From assembly GCF_902686445.1 (NCBI RefSeq), contig NC_062222.1, positions 43,957,792 to 44,021,791 of the forward strand: a stretch of 64,000 nucleotides of DNA, given 5' to 3'. The position numbers and the translations under genes were made by a program. The stretch comes from Sciurus carolinensis (taxonomy: Eukaryota; Chordata; Mammalia; Rodentia; Sciuridae). Of this stretch, positions 10,367 to 20,887 are shown in pieces; the stretch's first letter is position 1; every line of letters starts with the position of its first letter. The notes beneath the pieces are model-generated. The model was not told the DNA's origin. It saw nothing but the letters and a program-made list of their open reading frames with translations, and did no database searches.

Positions 10367-10570
10367 AGAGCCAGGCATAGAGTCACATACTTTTAATCAC
10401 AGTTACTTGGGAGGCTAAGGCAGGAGGATCACAAGCTTAAGGTCAGCCTGAGCAACTTAGTGAGATCCTGTCTCAAAATAAAAATTTTAAGAAAGATATG
10501 TAACTCATTGGTGGAGTGCTTGTCTAACATGTTGGAGGACCTGGGATCAATCCCAACAATGAAAAAAAAA
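10367..10570 (+). mobile_element. B1-dID dimeric SINE
   Basis: Sense dimer starting AGCCAGGCATAGAGTCACA, linker AAAATAAAAATTTTAAG and ID half (GACCTGGGATCAATCCCAAC). Inverted partner of the element at 10122-10345. Confidence 0.85.
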
Positions 10571-10744
10571 TATTTGAAATTTGTCATGTGTTGACAATTG
10601 TAGAAACTATATGATGAATATAAGGGGCTTTGTTATACTCTTCTCTCTATTGTGGATACATTTGGAAATTTCAGTATTTAGTCATCAAATAAATTGAATA
10701 AAGATGCATTATGCTATACAATTCAGAGATGATTAAGACATGAT

Positions 10745-10858
10745 GTCTGTCTATGGTTACCAAATAAAATACAGGAGGCCGCCCATTAGATTTGAATTTC
10801 AGAGAAACAACAAATAATATGTTTTTAGTGTAAGTATATTCCATGCAATATTCAAGAT
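10745..10858. mobile_element. Old repeat fragment, possibly a palindromic DNA element
   Basis: TTTGAATTTCAGAGAAACAAC and ATTCCATGCAATATTCAAG recall a mammalian palindromic element with that arm. Only one arm is seen and no family name is assigned. Confidence 0.35.
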
Positions 10859-10859
10859 T

Positions 10860-11190
10860 TTTATTCTCTCACATTCCTGCAAGTCAAAAGTCCAAAATCA
10901 GTCTCAGTGGGTTGAAATCAAAGTGTCAATGTGGCTGCGTTCCTTCCAGAGACTCTAGGGAGAATCTGTTCCTCACCTCCTCCAGCTTCTGGTCATAGCC
11001 AGCATTCCTTGACTTGTAGCCATATCTCTCCAGTCTTCAAGACCAGCATCTTCCAATCTCCATCTGTTCCTCATTTACATTGCCACTCTTCTGTACCTGG
11101 GTCATTTCTCTCTGCCTTTTCTTATAAGGACACTTGTCTGTCTCTTGTAAGGTGAACTTTGTAATACAAACATAATCTCCCTATCTCAAG
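10860..11190 (-). mobile_element. MLT1-like LTR fragment, antisense
   Basis: CTCACATTCCTGCAAGTCAAAAGTCC, GGGAGAATCTGTTCCTCACC, CTTGACTTGTAGCCATATC and TTATAAGGACACTTGTC follow the order of an inverted MLT1-type LTR (ERVL-MaLR). It is strongly diverged and the end is cut by the following L1. Confidence 0.6.
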
Positions 11191-11196
11191 ATCTTC

Positions 11197-11338
11197 TACA
11201 GTATTACCCTATATATATGTATGTTACATGAATGGTGTGAATATACATTGTGTACACCATAGAAATGAAAAGTTGTACCCCAATTGTGTACAATGAATCA
11301 AAATGTGTCTGTAAAAATAAAAAATATTTTAAAAAAGA
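11197..11338 (+). mobile_element. Squirrel L1 3' end, short
   Basis: ATGAATGGTGTGAATATACATTG, CACCATAGAAATGAAAAG and CAATGAATCAAAATG match, inverted, the L1 at 59363-59800. It is extremely 5'-truncated and ends in an A-rich tail; AAGATCT occurs on both flanks. Confidence 0.75.
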
Positions 11339-11344
11339 AAGATC

Positions 11345-12092
11345 TCCGATCATATCGGTAAAGACTGTTTTACCAACAGGTAACATTTAAGATTTCCAGA
11401 AACTAGGGCTTGTTATCTTTAGCGGCCATTATTAAGCCCACTCCAGTGCTACTATGATAGACACCTACTAGGGAATATTGGAGAAACAGAGAAAGAGGCT
11501 GATTGTTCAACTTGATAAGAGATGCAGGAAGAGACAGATGGTAATAAAGGACACCCAAATCAGTGGTGTGGGGGAACTTAAATTGTCAAAGCAGTAGTGA
11601 CAGCAACAACCAGTAAACAGACCAATCTGAACAAACACCAGCTAAAAATAAACATTTCTGCCTACCAAACAGATCCAGCTGAGCACTGGTCTTTATAACA
11701 AATGTAAAGTTAGAGACAAGCTACAGGAGGGTAAGAGAAACCAACTGGATAACAAAAAATATTTACAGATAATTCCTAATATACCACCTGGGGAGGCAAG
11801 AAGGGGGTTTGGAAAATATCCCTTCTTTTTTTCTGTGTTATCTACATTTCCTGAAAATTTTCCCTAGTGCTTTAATTATTTATCAGCCCAATTTAATCAA
11901 ATTTTTTACTGAATTACTTACATAATAATTGTGGTGTAATTATTTTTCATAAAAATAAAATACTTTGTGCAAAAAAAGAATTTTTATAAGATTATATAAA
12001 GTAATATTTCCTTTCTCCTCTAACTAATCCCAATTCCCAAAGATAATTGTATCAGCAGACATATCTAAGGCCTTTTCAATGTATATATAAAT
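11345..12092. other. Unassigned non-coding DNA
   Basis: AT-rich, no recognised repeat or gene. Confidence 0.4.
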
Positions 12093-12102
12093 ACGAAGTT
12101 TA

Positions 12103-12195
12103 TTTATTTATTTTTTTTGGGGTGCTGGGGATCGAAACCAGGGCCTTGTGCTTACAAAGCAAGCACTCTACCGACTGAGCTATCTCCCCAGCCCC
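12103..12195 (-). mobile_element. ID SINE, antisense
   Basis: T-rich tail, GGTGCTGGGGATCGAAACCAGG and GCTATCTCCCCAGCCCC. Perfect TSD ACGAAGTTTA at 12093-12102 and 12196-12205. Confidence 0.95.
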
Positions 12196-12205
12196 ACGAA
12201 GTTTA

Positions 12206-12600
12206 AATAAATGGGAAGGAGCATTTGTTTAGCTATCAGTAGAAAGGCTCTTGGCCTGTTATCAGCAAGTTATACGTCCTTTCCTGTTATACTCTTTGGA
12301 TCCAATCCCACAGGAAATATCTCTAATCCATAAATTATTAATTCCATAGTGGCATCCTAAAAGAGAATTGAAAATAAGAGCAATAATTAAAACATCAACA
12401 ACTTCCTCCAATCTTTCCATAAACTTTCACCCCCCAAAGTCTCCTTGGTTGTCACACAGGTACTTCAATCTGAAATTATCCAAAACTGATCTCATCATCT
12501 TCCTCTTTTTTCATCTTACCCAATAGTCCAAGCCAGAAACAAAAGTCACCCTTTACCCCCACACCATATTTTTTTAAAAGTAACCAAATCCTCAAAAAGA
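12206..12600. other. Unassigned non-coding DNA
   Basis: No recognised element. Confidence 0.35.
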
Positions 12601-12604
12601 GCAC

Positions 12605-13205
12605 TCAAATTTATAAACTTATGTCCATTCCTGGATTGCAGGAAAAAAAAATGTGAATAGTCTCCCAGATTCCCCTTAGCCACTCTCCAGGCGGCAACTA
12701 GAGTTATCTTGCCAGAACGCAGATTTCATTATGATACACCCTGTCTTCACTCTCTTTAGTGGGTCCCATTGTTCTCACCATAGAATCCTGAAGGGGTTAA
12801 GAGAGCTCCTGCTCTTTCCCTCTCTCTCACGCTCCCACCCTTACAATCTGGCTTCAGACTACACCGGCCTTTTTCGTTTTCCTAAATACCCATGCCAGGA
12901 TTGGCATGTGCTATTTCTTCCAAGAAAGGGTTTTCCCTTTGCTTAGTTAACTCCTCTTTGATTCATAGGTCTTTACTTAGATATCAGTTCCTTCAGGCAG
13001 TTTCCCTCTAATCCTCTAAGTCCAAAGAAAGAGTTTCTTTTCTGTACTATCACAGCATACTGTCCTTTCTCTGTCATTAATTAGTATTTAGCAATTATAA
13101 TTACCTCTTCACAATTACTAGACCATAAGATCAGTTAGTTCTACTATTTGAACCCAGGAGAGTACTGGGAACACAATAAGATGTCGATAAATAATTGTTA
13201 CATAA
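12605..13205 (+). mobile_element. L2 LINE 3' fragment
   Basis: The order is typical of L2: CTTGCCAGAACGCAGATTTC, CACTCTCTTTAGTGGGTCCC, CTCTTTGATTCATAGGTC, CTTCAGGCAGTTTCCCTC, then a worn tail with AGAGTACTGGGAACACAATAAG and GATAAATAATTGTT. Ancient and non-coding. Confidence 0.7.
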
Positions 13206-13596
13206 GTATGACTTAATGCAGATAGATCCCCAGCAGCATGATACTATACATTTATGTTCAGGGAGGCAGTTCAATATATGCCTTAGGGGTAATGAACAAC
13301 ATGGTAGGATGAATATTTCCTGCATTTTGTTGACTATTCAGGAGTAACTTTCATTTAAGACACATCAACCCTTAAAAAAATAAAATAAATAAATAAATAG
13401 TCCATTAGTTCTGCAAGAAGGAAATCAGGTAAGTTCTCGTTCCAAATTTACACAGAAAACAAGCAATAATGTTACTATGAAGATCCAGTAGAATTCTTTT
13501 GACATCCTGCATGCTTCTGTCATTATCAAGGTCTAATGAATAGCCTCAGTTTTGCAGGATCAAAAACTCTTTTTATTTACTCAAAAGTGAAAAGGT
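13206..13596. other. Unassigned non-coding DNA
   Basis: No clear element; a short A/T repeat (AAATA units) lies at about 13376-13400. Confidence 0.35.
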
Positions 13597-13597
13597 A

Positions 13598-13700
13598 GGG
13601 CTGGAGTTATAGCTCAGTGGCAGAGTGTTTGCCTGGCATGTACAAAACCCTGGGTTCAATCCCCAGCACCCACACAAATAAACAAAACAAAAATAAAAAG
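13598..13700 (+). mobile_element. ID SINE
   Basis: GGGCTGGAGTTATAGCTCAG and CTGGGTTCAATCCCCAGCACC with a CAAATAAACAAAAC-type tail. An older subfamily than the pure poly(A) copies. Confidence 0.85.
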
Positions 13701-13998
13701 TCCTCAGAACTGACTTTCTTAATGAAAGAGTTCGTCATATGAACACAAGAGTAAAAAAAAATATTAGAGTAACTATTTCTCAATTCCCCCAAGAATAATA
13801 AATAACTAATGCCATTCTAGAAGCAAAGAGTAACTAATTCACTACATACAATGGATGCCTTATAGTTGGCCATTAGGGCTTATTTCACTCTGAGAAACCC
13901 AGAGGGACTAACTCATATGAAATAAACTCCTATAAGACACACACACTACATATAGCATTTTGAAAAAGAAAATACATGGCATCAAAATTATAGTAAAG

Positions 13999-14329
13999 CC
14001 AGTGCAGTGGTGCACATCTGTAATCCTAGAAGTTCAGAAGGATAAGGCAGGAAGGTCACGAGTTCAAAGCCAGCCTCAGCAACTTAGTGAGGCCCTAAGC
14101 AATTTGGCAAAACCTGTCTCTAAAAAAATATAGGGCTGGGGAGATAGCCCAGCTGGTAGAGTGCTTGCCTTGCAAACACAAGGCCCTGAGTTTTATCCCC
14201 AGTACCGCAAAAATAAATAAATAAATAAAATAAAATAAAAAAATAATAAATAAAAAATGATAAAAAGGGCTGGGGAGATGGCTCAGTGGTTAAGCACTCC
14301 TAGGTTCCATCCCTGACACAAAAAAAAAC
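13999..14329 (+). mobile_element. B1-dID SINE interrupted by an ID
   Basis: The B1 half at 13999-14130 and its ID half at 14268-14329 are separated by an ID insertion in the linker. The outer TSD is A(T/C)AGTAAAGC at 13989-13998 and 14331-14340. Confidence 0.85.
14132..14264 (+). mobile_element. ID SINE nested in B1-dID linker
   Basis: Full ID (GGGCTGGGGAGATAGCCCAG, then GAGTTTTATCCCCAGTACCGC) with an (AAAT)n-like tail. The A-rich linker hides any TSD. Confidence 0.85.
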
Positions 14330-14335
14330 TACAGT

Positions 14336-14592
14336 AAAGCATTATTACTCACCATGATGTGGCTTGAAAAATAGGAGCTTTGGATAAGCCAAAAGGATTG
14401 AATAGATATGTATACTAAAATATACTCAATCTTTAAAAGAAAAGAAATTCTGACACATGCTCTAACATGAATGAACCTTAAGAACATATGCTAAACAAAA
14501 GAAGCTAGTCACTGAAGGACAATACTATATGGTTCCACTTATGTGAAGTAACTAGAGCAGCGAAATTCACAGAGCTGCAAATTAGAACAGCA
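14336..14592. other. Unassigned non-coding DNA
   Basis: ATTGAATAGATATGTATAC and similar AT-rich sequence; no family assigned. Confidence 0.3.
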
Positions 14593-14675
14593 GGGCTGAG
14601 GGTGTCGCTCAGTGGTACAGCATTTGCCTGGACTTCCTTTAGGTCCTGGGTTCATCCCCAACACCAAGGAAGGAA
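14593..14675 (+). mobile_element. Diverged ID SINE
   Basis: GGGCTGAGGGTGTCGCTCAG then GGTCCTGGGTTCATCCCCAAC, running into a purine-rich stretch to about 14712. The open frames overlapping this stretch are low-complexity. Confidence 0.75.
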
Positions 14676-14712
14676 AAAGGAAAAAGGTAGAGAGGGATGG
14701 AGGGAGGAGAAG

Positions 14713-15157
14713 GATGGTTTCCAAGGACTGGGAGATAGAGATTCATTGTTTAATGAGAAAAATGTCAGTCTTGGAAGATGAAAAGCTTTTGGTGATGGAG
14801 AGTGATGATGGTTGCACAGCAATGTGAATGTCACCACTGAATGGTATATTCAAAAATGGCTAAAAGGGTAAATTTTATGTTATGCATATTTTACCACAAT
14901 TTTAAAATTCAATCTAGTTATTCTTTCTGATCCTGTCCCTGAATGTTAAAATCTAACGTTAGGGTCTGTAGGTCTTGCTCGACATTTGCAGAGAAAAAGA
15001 TTTACCCACTCTCCCAGAGAACCAGGACTCTAGGAGCAGCTGAGGCCACTCTTGAGTTGCCTTGCCTGAATGCAGAGCTGGTTGTCATCACGCCAGGGCT
15101 CTGAGTGATATGCCCAAAGATGAGGCTCCTAGGGATTGAATTCACACTGTTTGCAAT
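14713..15157. other. Unassigned non-coding DNA
   Basis: About 14820-14910 (GTCACCACTGAATGGTATATTC, TTATGCATATTTTACCACAATT) resembles the tail of an old L1; the rest is unassigned. Confidence 0.3.
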
Positions 15158-15970
15158 GCTGGGGCAGATAGGTGTGATACCTTTCCTCACCCATCATAAG
15201 GTCCCTTTATCAAAAGACAGGTTAACAAGAGAAGCCTAACAAATTCATTTAACCAAAGTTTACATGACACAGGAAATGAAGACCCAGGAGGGCATGGTTG
15301 GTACACATCTGTAATCCTAGTGGCTCAACAGGGCTGAGTCAGGATAGCGAGTTCAAAGCCAGCCTCAGCAACTTAACGAGGCCTTGAGCAACTTAACGAG
15401 ACCCTGTCTCAAAATAAAATGCAAAAAAAGAGATGGGGTTATGGCTCAGTAGTTAACTCCTGAGTTCAATCCCTGGTACCAAAAATAAATAAAAGAAAGA
15501 AATGAAGATCCAAAGACCCAGACAGTTTTCTCTACATTTATGCTTAGGTTTGATGGAGAATGAACAACTATGGAAAAATGTGATTGGACAAATTAGACTT
15601 TTTAAAAATCTAATGATAATAGACTGAGGAGGAACCCAACAAGTTCTCTCTGTTCAGATTCCTCTTGGCCTCTCTATGAAGTGCTCCTTCCTCCTAGATA
15701 TGGGGTAGGACCCTCCTGAAAGAGGGTCTTCAAGAAAGAAGAGAAAAGAGAGAGTAACCTTTCAATCTTTTATGACTTGGTTTGAGGAAAGAGATTCTAG
15801 TTTCTACAACTTGCTTTGTATGAGAAAACGGGGTAGATGAGAGGATGGCAGGGAGACAAGCAGGCAGGAAGAGATCAGAGAAGCCTTGCACTGAGTCTCT
15901 CAATGCCCTTTAAAGTACTCAGCACTCCAAAACAACATACCTTGGGGTATCATGTTCTGAGCCCCAACAG
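15158..15970 (-). mobile_element. Old LTR, family X copy A (interrupted)
   Basis: This inverted LTR shares ordered blocks with copies B, C and D. On the plus strand they are TGATACCTTTCCTCACCC, GGTTAACAAGAGAAGCC, AACCAAAGTTTACATGAC, TTTATGCTTAGGTTTGATGGAG, AATGTGATTGGACAAATT, TAGGACCCTCC and GGTATCATGTTCTGAGCCCC. On the element strand it starts TGTTGGGGCTCAG. It looks like an ERV-type LTR with no internal region, so probably a solo LTR. A B1-dID is inserted at about 15290-15497. I cannot give the family name safely. Confidence 0.7.
15290..15497 (+). mobile_element. B1-dID dimeric SINE inside LTR X-A
   Basis: Sense dimer (CATGGTTGGTACACATCTGTAATCC, linker AAAATAAAATGCAAAAAAAG, then GAGTTCAATCCCTGGTACC). 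The LTR sequence GAAATGAAGA(C/T)CCA is duplicated on both sides, giving the TSD. Confidence 0.9.
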
Positions 15971-16184
15971 CAATTACAGCTGAGGGGAGGAAAGGGACAC
16001 AGTAGAGAATGTGATCTCAATTCTTCTCTTTCATTCATTGGAAACTAATGTCCACACATCAGATGGCTTCAGAGCCGCCCAAGGCTCTCTGCCCTACCTC
16101 TGTTATTATGCAATTTAGTTCCCGAAAAAAATATTTTGATCTGTAGGGGGCAGAGGGAATTAGGAACTATACAGAATGTACCTG

Positions 16185-16395
16185 TTACTGCCATGGGTGC
16201 TTGACATTCATGACCTCATTTGATTCTCATAATAAACATGTTATTATCTTCATTTCATAGATGGCCAAACTAAGGCTCAGAGCAATTAGTGTTTGCCAAG
16301 TTCATATTGCTTGCAAGTGCTAGCACGAGGATTCAAATCTACTTATTTTCTGACTTGATAGCCCAGACTCAAACTGTTGTTCCATTATGTCTCAC
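16185..16395 (-). mobile_element. MIR SINE, antisense
   Basis: CATTCATGACCTCATTTGATTC, CTTCATTTCATAGATGGCC, AACTAAGGCTCAGAGCAATTAG and GAGGATTCAAATCTAC match the inverted MIR core in order. Confidence 0.8.
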
Positions 16396-16930
16396 AGTTG
16401 CCTGTAGAGTGGATTTCTCTCTCTCCCTCCTCCTTAGAAAGAGTTGTATTACCCTAAAATCAAAAATCTATAGCCAAACTCTCTCGTTGGCAGACAAATG
16501 GTACTACTGGCAAGAAGTTTGTTCTTTGATGAAAGCACTTAAGAATCCCAGCTAGAATGTGGATGGGGAGTGGGAAAAGAAAGTGCTTCTTACCTCTCAT
16601 TCAGCACTTCCCTTGGCTTAGAGAGGAAAAGAGCTACCAATGTGTATAAATTAAAGAAATAAAACTTGATGCCTGAAAATCACAAAGTATAAATTCAGAC
16701 TTGGATACCATACTTCCCTACAAGCAGACTTAATTATAGTGCTTTTCCAGGAGTACTTGTTATGGAATTGATTTTACTTTATTGGCTACAAATAGATAGC
16801 AAAAAACAAGATAACCATATACTTTGCCTCTATTAAGCATGTAATCAATGAAATATCTTCCAGCCAATGACCTAATTCTTTTTCCAGACAACAAGGAGAA
16901 TTATCTACCAAACTAGTGTATTAAATATAC
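16396..16930. other. Unassigned non-coding DNA
   Basis: No recognised element or exon. Confidence 0.35.
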
Positions 16931-16936
16931 CAAAAT

Positions 16937-17585
16937 CTTTTTTTTTTTTTTGGGGGGGGGGGGCGGTTTAGTCAGCTTTTTCACTGCTGTGACTGAAAGA
17001 CCTGACCAGATCAACTGTAGAGGAGGAAAGGAAAGGTTTATTTAAGGGTTCATGGTTTCAGAGGTTGCAATCCATAGACAGAGGCTCCATTCCTCAGGAC
17101 TTGAGGTGTGGCAGGACATCATGGCAGAAGAGTGTGACAGAGGGAAACAGTTCACATGATCATCAGAAAGCAGAGAGAGACTCCGCTTTCCAGATACAAA
17201 ATATATACCCCATAGCCACACCCCCAATTAACCACTTCCTCCAGACACACTCCACCTGCCTCCAGTTACCACTAAGTTAACCCCATCAGGGATTAATTCA
17301 TTGACTTGGTTAATTGACTTGGTTATATCATTTCTCCTCCAAACTTTGCATTGTCTCACATGTGAGCTTTTGGGGGGCACCACATCTAAACCATAACAAG
17401 GGTTACAGGAGACTAAACCTAGGGGTACTTTACCCCTGGGCTACATCCTAGTCATATTTTTTAATTATTATTATTTATTTATTTTGAGACAGGGTCTCAC
17501 TAAGTTGCCCAGGTTGGCCTCAAACTTGAGAACCTCCTGCCTCAGCCTCCAAGAGCAGTTGGATTACAGATGTGTACCACACGAG
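16937..17585 (-). mobile_element. B1-dID SINE, antisense, split by an LTR
   Basis: The poly-T/poly-G end lies at 16937-16962. The body (CCTAGGGGTACTTTACCCC, linker TTTTTTAATTATTATTATTTATTTATTTTGAG shortened here, then GTTGCCCAGGTTGGCC) resumes after the LTR at about 17399. The G run of about 11 next to the T tail is unusual. Confidence 0.8.
16963..17398 (-). mobile_element. Solo LTR, squirrel MaLR-like, copy 1
   Basis: About 433 bp. The element strand begins TGTTATGGTTTAGATG and ends GCAGTGAAAAAGCTGACTAA. It contains ATATATTTTGTATCTGG, CCATGATGTCCTGCC and a polyadenylation-like AATAAA in CCTTAAATAAACC. It is closely similar along its whole length to 24213-24646. The TSD is obscured by the flanking G run. 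No gag/pol is present, so it is a solo LTR. Confidence 0.75.
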
Positions 17586-18112
17586 ACCCTTAACACATCC
17601 AAGTTCTTAACAGCATAAATTGAAGTTATCCTTAAAGTGAACCACATTCTTATGCCTTTATTCTAAAATTTTGGATCAAAAGAAATTGTGAGTTCCTATT
17701 ATTCCAAAAAGAAAAAAGAAATCTAGTTAAGGGGTAACAGATGCAAGGCTTAAAAATAATGTACTTCTTTTCAAAACATTCTATAATAAGCATGTATCAG
17801 TTTTACAATAGAACAACAATAAAAGAAATAGAAAACTATGCAAATGAAATTCACATCCTTTATATCAGGGCAAAACTTTTCTATTTTTCTACTTCATTCG
17901 GTTCCACATTTTTCCATGTTTCTAATAGTTGCAAATCAACTAAGCAGGAAAGTGGAAAGTTATATAAAGTGTATCATCTCTGTTTCTTATACATATCAGA
18001 CCAAATTAGTTTCAACTTAGTTACACATATTAGACCAAATTAGTGTCTGATACATACCTTGTATCAGACAAACATTTTTTTTTCTGCTGTTGTTAGCATA
18101 AAGTATTAATTT
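17586..18112. other. Unassigned non-coding DNA
   Basis: AT-rich. The 100-residue open frame at 17741-18043 has no family resemblance that I recognise. A short duplication (TTAGTTACACATATTAGACC and ACATATCAGACCAAATTAG) lies near 17990-18045. Confidence 0.35.
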
Positions 18113-18115
18113 ATT

Positions 18116-18181
18116 GTTGTGTGTGTGATGTGGGGCATTGAACCCAGAGCTCTCTACCACTGAGCTACACATCCAGTCTCA
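18116..18181 (-). mobile_element. Diverged ID SINE, antisense
   Basis: GGGGCATTGAACCCAGAGC followed by CCACTGAGCTACACATCC. Short and worn. Confidence 0.7.
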
Positions 18182-18285
18182 TTTTTGTGAGACTCAGAAT
18201 TAAATACCAAACACCTAAAATGACAATTGCCTCTGCTAGTAGCCATTTTATAGTTATCAACAATGCTGATCATTGTAGGTTGTGG

Positions 18286-18484
18286 ATCCTTTTTGTTTTG
18301 TTTTTTTGCAGTGCTGGGATTGGATCCAAGGGCGTTCTACTACTGACTCACATTTCCAGACCTTTCTGTTTTTTTTTATTTTGAGGTCGGATTTAGCTAA
18401 ATTGCTAAGGTTCACCTCAAACTTGATATTCTCCTACCTCTGTCTCCTGAGTTGCTGGGATTACTATGCAACACCACACCCAGC
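18286..18484 (-). mobile_element. B1-dID dimeric SINE, antisense
   Basis: Inverted ID (GTGCTGGGATTGGATCCAAGG), linker and inverted B1 (TGCTGGGATTACTATGCAACACC). Diverged. Confidence 0.8.
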
Positions 18485-18811
18485 TGGATCCTTACTGATG
18501 TTAACAAACTCAAATTCCATAGCAACACTGCCTGTTTATTGAGGATGAGGATACTTTCACATTCTTCAAATGTTTTATTGCTGTTATGCCCAATTCTGAT
18601 ACCGTGCCTGATACAAAATTTATAGTATTGCCCACTGAAAACAGTGCTATATGTTAAGATGTTTTGAAAAACAAAATAAAATGTGTTTTATGTTCTCTAA
18701 AATTACACAACATATTTTAACATTATTAAAGAAATAACCATATGACAAACATAAGTATGCCCTTTATTTCTGTTACTTATGAAGATAAATGTATTTGGAA
18801 ACCCACCTAAG
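18485..18811. other. Unassigned non-coding DNA
   Basis: No recognised element. Confidence 0.35.
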
Positions 18812-18816
18812 TAGTT

Positions 18817-19041
18817 GTTTTTTGTTTGTTGTTTGTTTTTGTTGGTACCGGGGATTTAACTCAGGGGCACTCAACCACTGAGCCACATCCCCAGCCCTAT
18901 TTTTCATTTTCTTTAGAGACAGGGTCTCACTGAATTGCTTAGTGCCTCACTTTTGCTGAGGCTGGCTTTGACCTCTCCATCCTCCTGCCTCAGACTCCCG
19001 AACTGCTAGGATTATAGGCATGAACCACCCCCCTGCCCAGC
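18817..19041 (-). mobile_element. B1-dID dimeric SINE, antisense
   Basis: GTTTGTTTTTG-type tail, GGGGATTTAACTCAGGGGC, linker and inverted B1 ending CCTGCCCAGCTT. Flanked by (T)AAGTAG. Confidence 0.85.
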
Positions 19042-19214
19042 TTAAGTAGATATTTTTAATTCTCATATTTAAACAAGTATAGGCAGCTCTAGGGGGTTTC
19101 TGTACTTGACCTTGATTTTCCAACACTTATGTTCTTGTTTCCTAAGAAGCTCCCAGAATAATGCCAAACCATTTTTATGAATATATACCCTCATAGATGT
19201 CAATCTTCAGAAAT

Positions 19215-19503
19215 CCAGTCTCACCTGTTCCTTCAGATTCAAGGGAAAGCCTTGCTAGAGTGAGGATGCCTTCTACAACATCCCTGACAAATGGCACCCA
19301 GCCTCCGTTTGAAAGCTCCAAGCACAGGGTCCTCCTGCCTCACAGGTTGTCTAATACCACTCTCAAACACCTCCACCTGTTAGAACACTCTCATTTTAAG
19401 CAGAAATCTGTTTCTTGTAGTCTCCACCTAATAATGTACCTTCCAAAGCCACAGGGAATAAATTTAACCCCACTTCTCAAATATTCTTCAAATAAAGAGT
19501 TGT
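19215..19503 (+). mobile_element. Old mammalian interspersed repeat, family unassigned
   Basis: CCTGACAAATGGCACCCAGCC, GTTTGAAAGCTCC, AGCAGAAATCTGTTTCTTG and AAATTTAACCCCACTTCTC follow the order of a widely dispersed ancient repeat that I know from other mammals but cannot name. The 106-residue open frame across it (19197-19517) is therefore not a gene. Confidence 0.5.
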
Positions 19504-19505
19504 AT

Positions 19506-19690
19506 GGCCAGGCATGATGGTGCATGCCTGTGATCCCAGCTTTTCAGGAGGCCAGCCTGGGCAACTTAACAAGACCCTGTCTCAAAATAAATAAAAATAA
19601 AAAGGACTGAAGATGTAGCTCAGTGGTTGAATATCCGCTGGGTTCAATCCCCAGTGTCAAACAAACAAACAAACAAATAGACATTAAATA
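19506..19690 (+). mobile_element. B1-dID dimeric SINE
   Basis: GGCCAGGCATGATGGTGCATGCC, a B1 half with an internal deletion, linker AAATAAAAATAAAAAGG and an ID half with a (CAAA)n tail. Confidence 0.85.
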
Positions 19691-20082
19691 AATAAATAAA
19701 CAATGCAAGTAAATGTTAAATAAATATACAATTGCAGGTACCTTAACTATTCCTCCCATATCCTTCAAGCCCTCCCTTAGAAATGTTCCAATTTGTCAAA
19801 ACCCTTTTTAAAATGTGGGAGCTTAGAAAGAATATTCAGATACTATATAAGTCTACATAGTACAGAGTAACCCAAAGGCAGTGCCTCCTCAGCATGGGCC
19901 TTGACCAATGGAGTGGTCAAAATTAGTCCACTCAGACTGTCTGTCCCCTTCCAGAACTTACCGTAGAGAACATACAGATGATTGAATGGAAGGGAAGAGG
20001 AAGAGAGCAGCCACCCAAAAAGATACCAGAAGACAAAGTCTAGGTCCTGGGTTAATACAATAAACTCCTCCATGTAAAGATT
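19691..20082. other. Unassigned non-coding DNA
   Basis: No recognised element. The minus-strand open frame at 19843-20073 has no family match that I recognise. Confidence 0.35.
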
Positions 20083-20098
20083 ATAGGAGTAGATCTCT

Positions 20099-20122
20099 GA
20101 GGGCTGGGGATATAACTCAGTT

Positions 20123-20152
<30 letters not shown>
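20099..20152 (+). mobile_element. 5'-half ID retrocopy with poly(A)
   Basis: Only the first 28-30 bases of ID (GGGCTGGGGATATAACTCAG plus TTGGTA) are present, followed directly by about 27 A. The copy is framed by a perfect 16-bp TSD ATAGGAGTAGATCTCT at 20083-20098 and 20153-20168. The 3' half with the B box is missing, yet the tail and TSD are intact, so a truncated RNA was retrotransposed. Confidence 0.9.
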
Positions 20153-20154
<2 letters not shown>

Positions 20155-20168
20155 AGGAGTAGATCTCT

Positions 20169-20570
20169 TGACTTGTGATCCGAAAATTCAAAAGTGAGCT
20201 ATCTTCAGGAACAGGTCATATACAAGTCTATCCTGAATAGAGAGTTTATTTTGGGGAGGAGCAGAAGGTCATTTACATACTTTTACTTCTTTTTTATCTA
20301 CTTGGCTTTAATTTTGACATTGCATTTTTAAAAAAACTCAGAAGAGCACTTATAGACCAAAATAAATTAAACTGATTTGCAAGAGATTTAAGAGATACAT
20401 GTGACTTGAATAACATGAATAAAAATGTTTGCTTTTACACTTAATTGTCACAGATGACCAAAAGCATTACAAATTCTAGTGGCAAACTGACACAAACAGA
20501 AGCCTCCTAAATCTTTTCTTTTTTCACACAATCCCTGGGTAATAACCAATCATTTCCAAAAAGATGGAAA
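20169..20570. other. Unassigned non-coding DNA
   Basis: No recognised element. Confidence 0.35.
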
Positions 20571-20571
20571 T

Positions 20572-20668
20572 TAGAGCTGTGGGTATAGTTCAGTGTAGTT
20601 CAGTGATAGAGCATGCACTTGCCTAGCATGGGATCAGTCTCCAGTGTCACACACACACACAAACACAC
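20572..20668 (+). mobile_element. Diverged ID SINE
   Basis: GCTGTGGGTATAGTTCAGTG with GTAGTTCAGTG duplicated, then GGGATCAGTCTCCAGTG and a (CA)n tail. Confidence 0.7.
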
Positions 20669-20807
20669 AGAAAGGGGGGCGGATCTACACCTGCATATCA
20701 TATTGCCATTATTTTTATACACACAAAGAATAATTTTGTAAGCCATAATGGTTTGATCAACATTATAAAAAGTTTATAGAATATCCCAAAATAAAATTGG
20801 CTTTCTT

Positions 20808-20842
20808 TCTTTCTTTTTTTTTTTCTTCCTTTCTTTCTTTCT

Positions 20843-20886
<44 letters not shown>

Positions 20887-20887
20887 T
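20808..20887. repeat. (CTTT)n microsatellite
   Basis: About 80 bases of CTTT/CTT units with one T-rich interruption, derived from the ID tail. It yields long K/E/R-rich open frames on the minus strand that are artefacts. Confidence 0.9.
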
